From NCBI RefSeq assembly GCF_000143415.4, contig NW_003314268.1, positions 3,616,378 to 3,680,377 of the forward strand: a stretch of 64,000 nucleotides of DNA, read 5' to 3'. The notes beneath the pieces are model-generated. The model ran no database searches. It was not told the origin of the DNA and saw only the letters and a list, made by a program, of their open reading frames with translations. The DNA is from Selaginella moellendorffii (lineage: Eukaryota; Streptophyta; Lycopodiopsida; Selaginellales; Selaginellaceae). The position numbers and the translations under genes are program-made. Positions within the stretch are counted from its first letter, which is position 1. Each line of letters begins with the position of its first letter. Shown here in pieces: positions 13,527-22,229 of this stretch.

Positions 13527-16500
13527 ATCTTTGGTCTTCTCGGCTCGCTATACGCCATCGTCCTCCTGATCTTCCTGTCGCGCGTCTCCTCGTAAATCTT
13601 CACTTCCTCCTCCCGGAAGAGCTCGGCTCTAAACTTCTCGATCCTCTCCACGATCACGTCTGGAACGCCCTCGCGCTGCTCGATCATGTCGAGATAGTCG
13701 AGCTTCCTGGCCAGGCAGCACGAAGTCACCAGCGTGTTGTGCATTCCCAGCGTCACTTCGACGCCGACGCTCGGCAGCCAGCAGTAGAACTCGTAGGCTC
13801 CCTGGAAGTCTCCCTGCGCACACAAGGCTCCCAGGAGCTGCCGGAGTCCCTGGTTCTCTGGCCGCTTCCCATCTCTCACGAGTTCTTCCACCAGCTTTCG
13901 AGCTTGATCCGCCTTGCCTTGCCAGCAGAGTCCCACCACCAGCTTGTCATACGTGAACTTGTCTGGAACGATGCCGGTGTCGGTCATCTGCTTGAGGAAA
14001 TCCTTGGCTTCGTCCACGCTGCCTCGCCGGAGGATCCCGTCCAGGAGAATGTTGCTCGATCCCACAAGCTGCTGGCAGTTTATCCTCGACATCTCTTTGT
14101 AGAGCTCGAACGCGTCGTCCAGTCTTCCGGCTCTGGCCAGCCGCGAGAGTAGCACCTCCCAGATCTTCAAGCTCGGGACGAATCCTTTGTCACGCATCGC
14201 GCTCAGGAGCTTGAAGGCCTCTTCCACCTGATCCGTCTTGCACAGGCTGGAGATGAGGATCTCGTACGTGAACATGTTGGGAGCTGGAACTTTGTCATTC
14301 TTTCCGGACTGCATCCTTCTGAACAGCATCCACGCGGAGCTCCAGGCGTCGTCTTTGATGAACCCGACGATCATGAAGTTGTAAGTCCAGGTGTTGAGAA
14401 CGATACCATCTTTGATCATGTCTTGGAACAGGCAGTAGGCTTCATTTGTATCTCCGTTGGCGCAAAAGCCTCGGATCATGAGATTATAAGAGCACGTATC
14501 GGGTAGCCTCTTTGTCTTCATGTCCGAGAAGAGTTTTTTCGCTTCCTCAAACCTGTGCTCCTTGATCATCCGGTCGAGAATGACGTTGCAAGAGCCTGTG
14601 CTCGGGACGAGGCCTTTGGCAACTGTGGCGTCGAAGAGCTCGCTGGGGCCTTCGCCACTCTTACGACTGTAAGGAAAGACCACCAAGTCCAAAGTCTCTC
14701 CATCTTCCGCCACCATAACTCCTTCGTTTGTCACTGCTTCGTAGAGCTTAAGTGCCTCGTCCATCCGCTTCTTCCACACCAAAGCATAGAGCAGCTTGGT
14801 GAGTGTAGCAATCCTCGGAGCTACACCTTGATCCAGCATGAAGTACGTGAGCTCCATTGCATCTTGCAATTTAGCAGTGCTGAGCAGTCCTTCGAGCAAA
14901 GTGTTGTAAGTCACCACTGTCGGACTAATCCCCCTGCCTCTCATCTCCTGAAACATTTCCTTGGCTTCTCCGGGTCGTCTTGCCTTGCAAAGCCCGTTGA
15001 TAAGTATGCTGTACGCGTAAAAGTCCGACTTGTAGAGCTCTGTCCCACACATCTGTCTGAACAGCCTGATAGCGTCGTCGATCCCACCTTCGATGCACAG
15101 CTTGTTGAGGAAGACGTTGAAAGCAACCGGGTGTACAGCGATCTTCTTGCCCATCATCTCCGTGACGAGCTTCGCCGCTTCCACATTTCCTCCATCCATC
15201 TTGGACAAGCCTAGAACAACGAGGCTGTAAGTGTTGTCCGTCATGCAAACGTTCTTCCGGCACATATCGCTGTACACCCGAGAGGCCTCCACCAGCTTCC
15301 CTGCTCGCTGGAGCTTGTTAAACAGGACACTGTATGCAGGCTCGGTACAAGGGCAAGGACCTTCGGCCATCTTCTCAAACACCTCGTATGCCTGCTGGAG
15401 TCTCGCAAACTTGCAAAGGTGGTCGATCAGCGTGGTGTAAGTGACGAAAGTGGGCGAGACGTCCTCCTGTTTCATCCTCTCCAGTAAGAAGACGGCCTCG
15501 TCAAGCTTCTTCCACTTGCAAAGCCCCGCGATCATCGTGTTGTACGTGACAACATCCGGTTTGCATCCTCGGCTGTTCATGCTCCTAAACAGCTCCCTCG
15601 CCTCGTGAATCTTGCGCGCTCTCCACAGCCCCGACAGCAGCACGTTGAAGTTGACAATGTCCGGCTCGCATCCTTTCGCTGGCATCTCGGCGAAAACATC
15701 CATAGCCTTGCTCACGTTTCCCGTCTTGCAAAAGCTCTGGACGATGCTGCTGTACGCGTGAGGAGTCGGAGGATGCCCGAGCTCCTCCATCTCCCTCAGG
15801 AACGCCAAGGCCTTCTCGATGTTGCGAGCTTTGCAGTAGCCATCGATGATGATGTTGTAGGAGACCACGTTGGGAGCGCAGTGCTGCGGCATTCTTTTCA
15901 AGTAGCTCTCCGCCTCGGCCAGCATCCCGGCCTTGCAGAGGCAGCTGATGAGATTGTTGTAGAGAATCGCGTTTGGAAACAATCCAGCCTCGAGCATTCT
16001 ATCCAGCTGCGAGCACCCCCTCTGAAAACTCCCACTCTTGAAGAAACCACGTATCAAGAGGCAGTGGGACTGGACGTCGGGAGAAAAACCGGCATACTTC
16101 ATCTCCTCCACGATCGCTTCCGCCTGGGCGACCAGATCGGCCTCCACGAGCTTGCGGATGATGCAATTGTAAGAATGCAGCGTGCTCACGCACGAATCCT
16201 GCCTCACGGACCATCGAAAGAAGCCCACCGCCGTGTCCGGATCGTCGCAGCTCCTCACCACGTCCTCAACCAGGGACGAATTCACCGGCTGCTTCCTGAA
16301 AATCTCCTCCAGCCTGCCCTGCCAGTCGGAAGAATCGCGCAGAACAGCGACGATGCCCGCCGCATCCACGCATTCCCGCTCCTTCTTGTCCCGGAAGAGC
16401 CCTAGAATCTTGAAGACATCCAGCGCCGGTGCCTCGCCCCCCGCATTGGCACCGGCACCGAGCTGCGAGAGATCCAAGACCTGCGTACCGGAGCAAAGGA

Positions 16501-16555
16501 ATCGCCGGTAATGCCGAGCGCCAATGCTGCGAGCGCCCCTCCTCGATACCCACAT
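13487..16555 (-). CDS. P-class pentatricopeptide repeat protein, predicted organellar
   Basis: Single-exon gene for 1,022 residues. After a basic N-terminus (MWVSRRGARSIGARHYRRFL, a likely mitochondrial or plastid presequence) comes a long run of canonical 35-residue P motifs, for example SYNIIIDGYCKARNIEKALAF, NFNVLLSGLWRARKI and TYNTMIAGLCKWKKLDEAVF. They extend almost to the C-terminus, and no E or DYW domain is present. P-class proteins usually bind organellar transcripts and affect stability, splicing or translation (family knowledge); the target is unknown. The ATG at 16555 was chosen over upstream in-frame codons because the residues before it do not resemble a protein and the presequence starts there. 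The C-terminus is highly charged (IYEETRDRKIRRTMAYSEPRRPK). The stop region is tandemly duplicated. Confidence 0.9.
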   Translation of the reverse strand: MWVSRRGARSIGARHYRRFLCSGTQVLDLSQLGAGANAGGEAPALDVFKILGLFRDKKERECVDAAGIVAVLRDSSDWQGRLEEIFRKQPVNSSLVEDVVRSCDDPDTAVGFFRWSVRQDSCVSTLHSYNCIIRKLVEADLVAQAEAIVEEMKYAGFSPDVQSHCLLIRGFFKSGSFQRGCSQLDRMLEAGLFPNAILYNNLISCLCKAGMLAEAESYLKRMPQHCAPNVVSYNIIIDGYCKARNIEKALAFLREMEELGHPPTPHAYSSIVQSFCKTGNVSKAMDVFAEMPAKGCEPDIVNFNVLLSGLWRARKIHEARELFRSMNSRGCKPDVVTYNTMIAGLCKWKKLDEAVFLLERMKQEDVSPTFVTYTTLIDHLCKFARLQQAYEVFEKMAEGPCPCTEPAYSVLFNKLQRAGKLVEASRVYSDMCRKNVCMTDNTYSLVVLGLSKMDGGNVEAAKLVTEMMGKKIAVHPVAFNVFLNKLCIEGGIDDAIRLFRQMCGTELYKSDFYAYSILINGLCKARRPGEAKEMFQEMRGRGISPTVVTYNTLLEGLLSTAKLQDAMELTYFMLDQGVAPRIATLTKLLYALVWKKRMDEALKLYEAVTNEGVMVAEDGETLDLVVFPYSRKSGEGPSELFDATVAKGLVPSTGSCNVILDRMIKEHRFEEAKKLFSDMKTKRLPDTCSYNLMIRGFCANGDTNEAYCLFQDMIKDGIVLNTWTYNFMIVGFIKDDAWSSAWMLFRRMQSGKNDKVPAPNMFTYEILISSLCKTDQVEEAFKLLSAMRDKGFVPSLKIWEVLLSRLARAGRLDDAFELYKEMSRINCQQLVGSSNILLDGILRRGSVDEAKDFLKQMTDTGIVPDKFTYDKLVVGLCWQGKADQARKLVEELVRDGKRPENQGLRQLLGALCAQGDFQGAYEFYCWLPSVGVEVTLGMHNTLVTSCCLARKLDYLDMIEQREGVPDVIVERIEKFRAELFREEEVKIYEETRDRKIRRTMAYSEPRRPKIASFRAMDVHYGQ

Positions 16556-16946
16556 GAACCCTAATGTGGGTTTATTAGAATATATCGCTAACGGTTCAAG
16601 CATATTCTGTCCCCAGCATATTCTGCCAGGCGAGCATGCCAGACGGTATATTCCTCCGGTTGGCGGGGAATATACCACGTGTTTTAGTTTTGAGAGAATG
16701 GCTCTTCCACTCCGGCGGCGGCTCCCCTTGGCGCAGTCTTAGTTGAATTCCAGCTCCAGGGAATTCCCGGCGATCCTCCCGGATGCCTGGAAGCAGCGCT
16801 GCCTAGTTCGTGCCCGGCGCCTGGCGAGCGCGTCCTCGTCCTCGTCCTCGTCGGTCGTCATCGCCCTCGCCAAATCGAAATCCGGGGCAGCAATGCAGCG
16901 GGGGAGAGGGATTAGCTAGCGGGAAGCTGTGACATCGCAGCGCTGG
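16556..16946. promoter_or_regulatory. Divergent intergenic region between PPR (minus) and G-gamma (plus)
   Basis: 391 bp. It contains a G-box CACGTG at 16676-16681, a perfect 10-bp inverted repeat ggtatattcc / ggaatatacc at 16645-16654 and 16667-16676, and a direct repeat of gcatattctg near 16,600-16,625. A bidirectional promoter role is inferred from position. Confidence 0.5.
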
Positions 16947-17774
16947 ATGGATCGCCCGGTTCCCGGGGGCGGCAAGGGCAGCAGGGAGAGGAAGGGTTGG
17001 GAGGTGGGCGAGAGCAGCGGCGCCAGGCACCACGTCCCGGCGCCGCTGCCCTCATTCAACCGATGGAGCGGAGTGGCGGTGCCCCTGCCCGAGCCGCGCA
17101 CGCCACGGACCAGCCGCAACTCGGAGAAAAGGCGCCTCCAAAAGCTCTATAGGCTGGAGAAACAGGCAGCTACCTTGAATGTAAGTGTTCTCAGCTTTCC
17201 TTGGCTTTGGATGGATGATCTTCTCCCTCAAATCGATCTCTGTGAAGTTCTTTTCATCTTTTCGTCTCTGGAGTTCTCGATCTCTTTGCATTTGAAATCC
17301 TCCACTTCTATGGAGATTTAGTCTCTCTCTTTCGCTCCCTCCTCGTTTTCTTTTTTTTTTTTTATCAATGTCTCGTGTGTTCTTGGTTGACTGGCTAGCT
17401 TAGCTGCATTCCTCCTTCCTCGTTTGTGGATCTTGGAACTTTCGATTCACTTTTCTCCTCCATGGACGTCAGGAGGAAATTAGCCAAGCCAAGCAGGCAC
17501 CCAGGGTCTCCATCACTTGCAAAGAGTACGTATTCATCGAGAGATCTCTACGAATTTCGTTGACAATGGAACTGTTTTTTAAACTCAAGAGTCGCGGAGT
17601 TCATTGAGAGCCGGGGCCGGGAAGATCCTTTCGTCACAAATCAGTAAGCTTCTCACTTTCTTTGTTTTTCACAACCCCATCTCCATCCGCAGCAATTCCA
17701 GGCCGTCCTGGAATCGATGGCTCGGGTCGCCGGCAGGAAGACGAAGATTTTCTTGGGGCTGGTGCTTCTCCTAG
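16947..17774 (+). CDS. Plant heterotrimeric G-protein gamma subunit (4 exons, atypical C-terminus)
   Basis: Reconstructed exons 16947-17180, 17473-17525, 17590-17643 and 17693-17774, all with GT-AG introns, give 140 residues. The N-terminus is long, Gly/Pro-rich and poorly conserved. The gamma domain follows: coiled coil SEKRRLQKLYRLEKQAATL-NEEISQAK, then VSITCKEVAEFIES, DPFVT, and PSWNRWLGSP, which matches the plant G-gamma signature (P-x-W-D-x-W-F-x-G-P type). Spacing across the last intron fits the family exactly when the ccgcag acceptor is used. Plant G-gamma tethers G-beta at the plasma membrane. The C-terminus is RRRF...WCFS: Cys is third from the end, so a normal CaaX prenylation box is absent. 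It may instead be an unprenylated (type B-like) subunit. The short exons were joined by eye. Confidence 0.72.
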
Positions 17775-18248
17775 GCCTCACCAAAGAAGAGTAGAGAATT
17801 CCTTTCCCGTGACACACAAAACAGAAGAAATTTTCTTGCTTGAACCCACATGCTTTTTTGTGTTTTTTTTTTTTTTTTTGTAGTTTTCTGGAACACAGAA
17901 GAAATTTTCTTGCTTGAACCCCCACTTTTTTTCTTTTTTTCTTTTTTTGTAGTTTTCTGGAGCGTAGGTTGAGTTTGAACATTGAAAGTCAAGGAACGTG
18001 CGTGTTGGCTTTTCGTTCCATTTATCGCGGAATTTTTTCCCATTGTTAAGCTAAACAAAAAAATGGACATATTCTTAGAATATCTCAGCATGTGAAACAC
18101 ATTTTCTACTCATTATATACTCATACATTTCATGACCATGTCAAATGTATGTACAAGCATAGTAATGGCGGCCTGACACTAATCTTTCTGTATATCGAGT
18201 GTATTTCACTTTTAAATATATTGTTTATAGATTCTTGCGTGGACAAAG
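17775..18248. other. Intergenic region with T-rich tandem duplication
   Basis: No gene seen. It probably holds the 3' UTR of the G-gamma gene on the left and of the minus-strand PPR gene on the right. Long T tracts occur at about 17,860-17,880 and 17,930-17,950. Confidence 0.5.
17821..17963. repeat. Tandem duplication, about 70-bp unit, two copies
   Basis: Both copies run acagaagaaattttcttgct ... a T-rich tract ... ttttgtagttttctgga. Copy 1 is 17821-17894 and copy 2 is 17895 to about 17963. They differ mainly in T-tract length. Confidence 0.85.
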
Positions 18249-20432
18249 TCACAACCTAACAGCCTTAAACATGTTAGACAAGAGAACATAAGGGGCAGCA
18301 CTTTTCAGATCTAGATCAAGCCCAGATCTTTGTCTACCTGGGAACAGAGATTTTTCGGGATTTTTACTAAGCTGCCTGTTAAAGTTAGCAAAAGAGCTAA
18401 GTAAGCAGTTCCAATCTCTTGAGTCTGGCAAAAAAGGCATATGCAAGATGAGGTCTTCTGCGTGAACAAGATACCCTCCTCGTGCAAGTAGATCCACAAT
18501 GCAACCGTAAAGAACCTTTGACGGATCCATGCTACCGTAATCAACAATAAAAGATCTGAAAAAATTAATACCCACATGAGCATCACCCCCGTGGCTGCAA
18601 GCAACCAAAACCAAAACAAACGAGCTCTCATCAGGTTTAATTCCTTGAGATATCATCTCCTTGAAAATATCCAGAACAAGTTGGTAATGTCCACAGTGGG
18701 CATACATTGCTAGCATGGTGTTCCAAGTCACTAGATTTCTAATCACCATCCGCTTGAAAACAACACTTGCCGTCTCCAAATGACCGTTTTGGGCATATGC
18801 AGTTAGCATAGAGTTCCAAGTCACCAGATTTTTATCCGGTATACCATAGAATATGCGCTTCGCATCCTCCAGATACCGGTTTTGGGAATATGCATCCAGC
18901 AGGGAGATGCAAGAGACAAGATTTTGGTCGTGCATGCCATCAAAGAGAATCTTGGCCTCCTCAAGATACCCATTCTGGGCATATGCCGCAAGCATGGCAT
19001 TCCACGTCACAGAATCTCTGCCGGGCATCGTGTCAAATATTTCTTTGGCCTCCTCCACTTGTCCACTTTGTGCATATCCAGTCAGCATAGTGTTCCACGA
19101 GAAAACATCCCACACAGCCATGTTTTGTGACAAAAACCTCTTTGCCCCCGCCAAATCTCCATTTGAGGCATGCGCACTAAGCATTGCATTACACAAAACC
19201 AAATTACACTGTTGTATCCTAGAAAACAGTCGCAAAGATTCATCCAGATTCCCAGCCTGGGCATATGCCGATATTATAGCTGTCCACGAGAACAAGTCTC
19301 TCTCGGCCAAGGCATCGAACATTCTCTTCACCGAGGCCGTGTCACCAATTTGCGCATACGCCGCGAGCATTGCATTGTGTGCCACAAGATTCCACTCGGG
19401 CATCCGATCAAACAGGAGCTTCGATTCCTCAAAGCAATCCCACTGCATGTAAGCCGAGAGCATCGCAGTCCACGAGACAATGTTACGCTTTGGCATCTGA
19501 TCAAAGAGCGCTCTGGCCATCTCCAAATTCCCATTCTGCGCGTAAGCCACAAACACGGTGTTCCACAAAACCACGTCCTTCTCTCTCTCGTCAACCTTGC
19601 GAAACATCCGATTGAGCTGCTCTAGCTCACCGTGCCTGGAATATGCCGCCATTATCGCAGTCCAGGAGATAAGATTCCACTCCGGGATGCCATTAAACAC
19701 CTCCTGGGCCCTCTCCAGATGCCCGGCCTGGGCATGCACGGCCAGCAACGTCGTCCACGTCATCAGGTTGACCATGGGCATTGATTTGACCACGCGGTCG
19801 CACTCCTCCGTACGCTCCACCCTCGCGTACGCCTGCAGCAGCCCGTTCCACGACGCCAGGTCGTTGTACGGCATGGAGTCAAAAACGTCCCTTGCAGCGT
19901 CCACATGCCCGTTCTGGGCATACGTCGCCAGCATGGCATTCCACGTCACAATGTCCCTGTACGGCATCCGGTCAAACATGTCCTTTGCGCCGTCAATGTG
20001 TCCGTTCTGCGCAAATCCAGTCAACATGGCAGTCCACGCGACCAATCCCCTGTCCGGCATCTGGTCAAACAGACTCTTGGCCTGGGCAACATGCCCGGTC
20101 TGGGCATATGCGGTGAGCATGGAAGTCCACGCCACCTGGTCCCGCCACTGCATGGTATTAAAGAGCCGCTCAGCGTCCCTGACGTAGCTGTGCCGGGCAT
20201 AAGCTGTGAGCATGAAGTTCCAGGAGTAGCGATCCTTCTCCTGGATGCCATCGAAGATCTCTTTCGCGTGGTGGATGCTTCCACACCGGCTGTACATTTG
20301 GATGAGGAGATTCGAGAGGTAAGCGGGCAGTGGATCCGAATAGACGAGCCGAGTGGACCGCTCCACATCTCGTGCGTCGGACAGTGCGTTGCAGGACTTG
20401 ATAAGCTCGACGCTCTTGTGGAAGTCACCCAT
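18249..20432 (-). CDS. Long PPR protein of short (31-residue) repeats ending in E1; module 1
   Basis: Single exon, 727 residues from the ATG that begins MGDFHKSVELIKSCNA. About 16-18 tandem S-type repeats of about 31 residues follow, of the form DRMPYRDIVTWNAMLATYAQ. The end is P2-L2-S2-like (GIKPDESSFVLVLVACSHGG...YGCIVDLLARGGYL) and E1-like (MPFLPDSRDWN...APYVLLSNMF). No E2, E+ or DYW deaminase is present. E-class organellar PPRs commonly specify C-to-U editing sites and can use a DYW supplied by another protein (family knowledge; application here is inference). No clear transit peptide is visible at this start. The reading frame continues upstream without an ATG, overlapping the end of the THA8-like gene 50 bp away, so this ATG is preferred. 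Confidence 0.85.
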   Translation of the reverse strand: MGDFHKSVELIKSCNALSDARDVERSTRLVYSDPLPAYLSNLLIQMYSRCGSIHHAKEIFDGIQEKDRYSWNFMLTAYARHSYVRDAERLFNTMQWRDQVAWTSMLTAYAQTGHVAQAKSLFDQMPDRGLVAWTAMLTGFAQNGHIDGAKDMFDRMPYRDIVTWNAMLATYAQNGHVDAARDVFDSMPYNDLASWNGLLQAYARVERTEECDRVVKSMPMVNLMTWTTLLAVHAQAGHLERAQEVFNGIPEWNLISWTAIMAAYSRHGELEQLNRMFRKVDEREKDVVLWNTVFVAYAQNGNLEMARALFDQMPKRNIVSWTAMLSAYMQWDCFEESKLLFDRMPEWNLVAHNAMLAAYAQIGDTASVKRMFDALAERDLFSWTAIISAYAQAGNLDESLRLFSRIQQCNLVLCNAMLSAHASNGDLAGAKRFLSQNMAVWDVFSWNTMLTGYAQSGQVEEAKEIFDTMPGRDSVTWNAMLAAYAQNGYLEEAKILFDGMHDQNLVSCISLLDAYSQNRYLEDAKRIFYGIPDKNLVTWNSMLTAYAQNGHLETASVVFKRMVIRNLVTWNTMLAMYAHCGHYQLVLDIFKEMISQGIKPDESSFVLVLVACSHGGDAHVGINFFRSFIVDYGSMDPSKVLYGCIVDLLARGGYLVHAEDLILHMPFLPDSRDWNCLLSSFANFNRQLSKNPEKSLFPGRQRSGLDLDLKSAAPYVLLSNMFKAVRL

Positions 20433-20482
20433 GAGACATATCTTCCTTCTAAGTTCTTCCTCGTAGAACTCCTTCGTAGAAA

Positions 20483-21375
20483 CTAGTTGTCTCGCCAGAA
20501 ATCGTCGTAGTGCTCGATCAGTGGCACGCCTCTTTTCTTCTGGAGCTTGATGTAGTCCGCGAGATCGTTGGTCACGCGCTGGGCGAATTCCTCCTGCTCG
20601 GCGGCCTGGAGCTTCTTGATGAGGCCCCGGTAGACGAGGTGATGGAGGTGCAAGCCTGGAGTTTTGAGCATCCGGTTGTAGAACCTCTCCAGGTTTTGGA
20701 AGTCGAAGAGATCGAAGCACGCGCTCATCACCGGGACGAACATATGCCGGTTGGGATGCATCTCGTTGGCGTCCATCTCGTCCATGGTCGTCCACAGCTC
20801 GTCAAATCTTCGTAGATTGGTGAGGATGAGGATAAGTTCGCGGTAGAGGTAGCTGTTTGGCTCGTACCACGACTCCTTCTCGATGATCCGGAAGACCTGG
20901 AGACGCAAACCGTGAGGAAGAGCTCCCGGAGGACGAAGTTTTACCTTCAAAGCTATTTCTTCTTCTCGGTGCTTGCGAAGGATGGTGAGGACACACAGCA
21001 TGTCTTTCTTGAGCATCCTCGGCGCGTTTGTTTCTAGATACGAGTCCACCTTGTCTGGATCGTTCTTGCGATGCCTGAGAGCCGTCACGGTCTGCATTGC
21101 TTCTTGGGTGAACTCCCGGAGACGCAGGAACTCCTTGGGGATCTTCTCGGGTCGAAACACCTTCGACTTGGAAGGCCTTGGATCTGGAGTGTCGGCCCAA
21201 AAGAATCCAACGTTCTTCTCCCTCGATCCTAGGAGAGGAGCTGCCCGGTGGAAAAGACGTATCTTTTGGAGCTGTGCTTCGAGAGCTCTCCGGGCGAGCG
21301 ACCCACATCCTGCATTTGGATATCAGCTTTCACTCCAACAAAAAGAGATGAGCACGCACCTCTCCCAGAAATCAT
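20483..21375 (-). CDS. THA8-like short PPR protein A
   Basis: Three exons with two short GT-AG introns. Exon 1 is only MISGRG before a 51-nt intron. The next exon carries LARRALEAQLQKIRLFHRAAP and FRPEKIPKEFLRLREFTQEA. The conserved core MLKKDMLCVLTILRKHREEEIALK joins across the second intron to VFRIIEKESWYEPNSYLYRE, a hallmark of the THA8 family of short PPR proteins. Two or three further PPR-like repeats follow, then a basic tail ending EHYDDFWRDN. Arabidopsis THA8 and relatives are plastid or mitochondrial intron-splicing factors with few PPR motifs (family knowledge). The gene lies 10 bp downstream of the stop of THA8-like B and 50 bp upstream of the long PPR gene. Confidence 0.78.
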
Positions 21376-21385
21376 CTGAAGAACC

Positions 21386-22134
21386 CTAAACCTTGTGCCT
21401 GGCTTCGAGGTCCTTGAGAAGAATCTCGGCTCGCTCGAGCTCCCCGGCGCTGGTGAGCTTGGCGATGAGAAACGCGTAGAAATTCGGGCAAACCTTACAC
21501 CCGATTGCCTTGATCGCCTCGTAGATCTCCATGCACTTGGCAAAGTTCGCCAGGCTTGCAAACTTCCTCACTGGAAAAACGAGCATCTCCTCCGAAGGCT
21601 CGAGCTTCTCGTCGTGTAAGTTCTTGAGCAGCCTCTTCCAGTCTTCGATCCTGTCGTGTTTGATCACGAACTCCATGATCGATTGAAAGAGCTGCGCGCT
21701 TGGTTTGTACCACATCTCTTCTCGTATGACATCGAATATCTGGAAGAAGAAGGAAGAAAGAGAGCGTCCAGAAGAACTAGAGAAGAAAGAAAAGATGAGC
21801 TCACCTCGAGAACTCTATCGACTTGGTCCTGGTCTTTGAGTGTGAGAAGAACGATCAAGTAATCGTAGCGCATCATTCTGGCAGAGCGATCCTTGAGCAG
21901 CCGCTCCACGTCCTTCTTGCCCCTGGCCGCTCGCTTGATCTCGGTCACCAGCGCCAGAGCTTCCTTGCTGGGAAACATTCTCTTCCCCTCCGGCCTCCAG
22001 TCGATCTCTCTAGCGCTCAGAAGCTCCGACGACACGGCATGGCGACTCTTGACGAAGCTCCTCGTCTGGGCCGCAATCCTCGAAAATCCCAGCGCGCCTG
22101 TGCCACAACATCTAGATCCAATGACATGATCCAT
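21386..22134 (-). CDS. THA8-like short PPR protein B
   Basis: Two exons with one intron of about 65 nt. Exon 1 starts MDHVIGSRCCGTGALGFSRI with a basic, Ser/Ala-rich leader suited to organelle import. It then has KRMFPSKEALALVTEIKRAA and MMRYDYLIVLLTLKDQDQVDRVLE. Exon 2 continues IFDVIREEMWYKPSAQLFQS and PPR-like repeats (FAKCMEIYEAIKAIGCKVCP) to LEARHKV. The layout and the EEMWYKP signature match THA8-like proteins. It is head-to-head with the plus-strand PPR gene (95 bp between ATGs), and its stop is 10 bp from the ATG of THA8-like A. Confidence 0.75.
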
Positions 22135-22229
22135 GTTCTAGCAGGAAATCTTACGCTTCGCAACGCGTGCTTGCGCCATCGCCTCCAGCTCGATCTCAGT
22201 CCCTGCGCGGGTACCCTAGAACAAGAAGG
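22135..22229. promoter_or_regulatory. 95-bp head-to-head gap between THA8-like B and a long PPR gene
   Basis: The two ATGs face away from each other, so both 5' leaders and the promoter must share this gap or overlap coding sequence. No TATA box is evident. Confidence 0.5.

Noticed and set aside
17702-17793. Alternative last exon of the G-gamma gene giving a hydrophobic tail (TKIFLGLVLLLGL)
   Set aside because: It needs the second acceptor and loses the conserved PSWNRW segment. The ccgcag acceptor at 17691-17692 matches the family in length and sequence.
20433-20795. N-terminal extension of the long PPR frame (about 120 codons upstream of 20432)
   Set aside because: It overlaps the well-supported THA8A coding sequence in another frame, and the residues are Pro/Arg-rich shadow translation.
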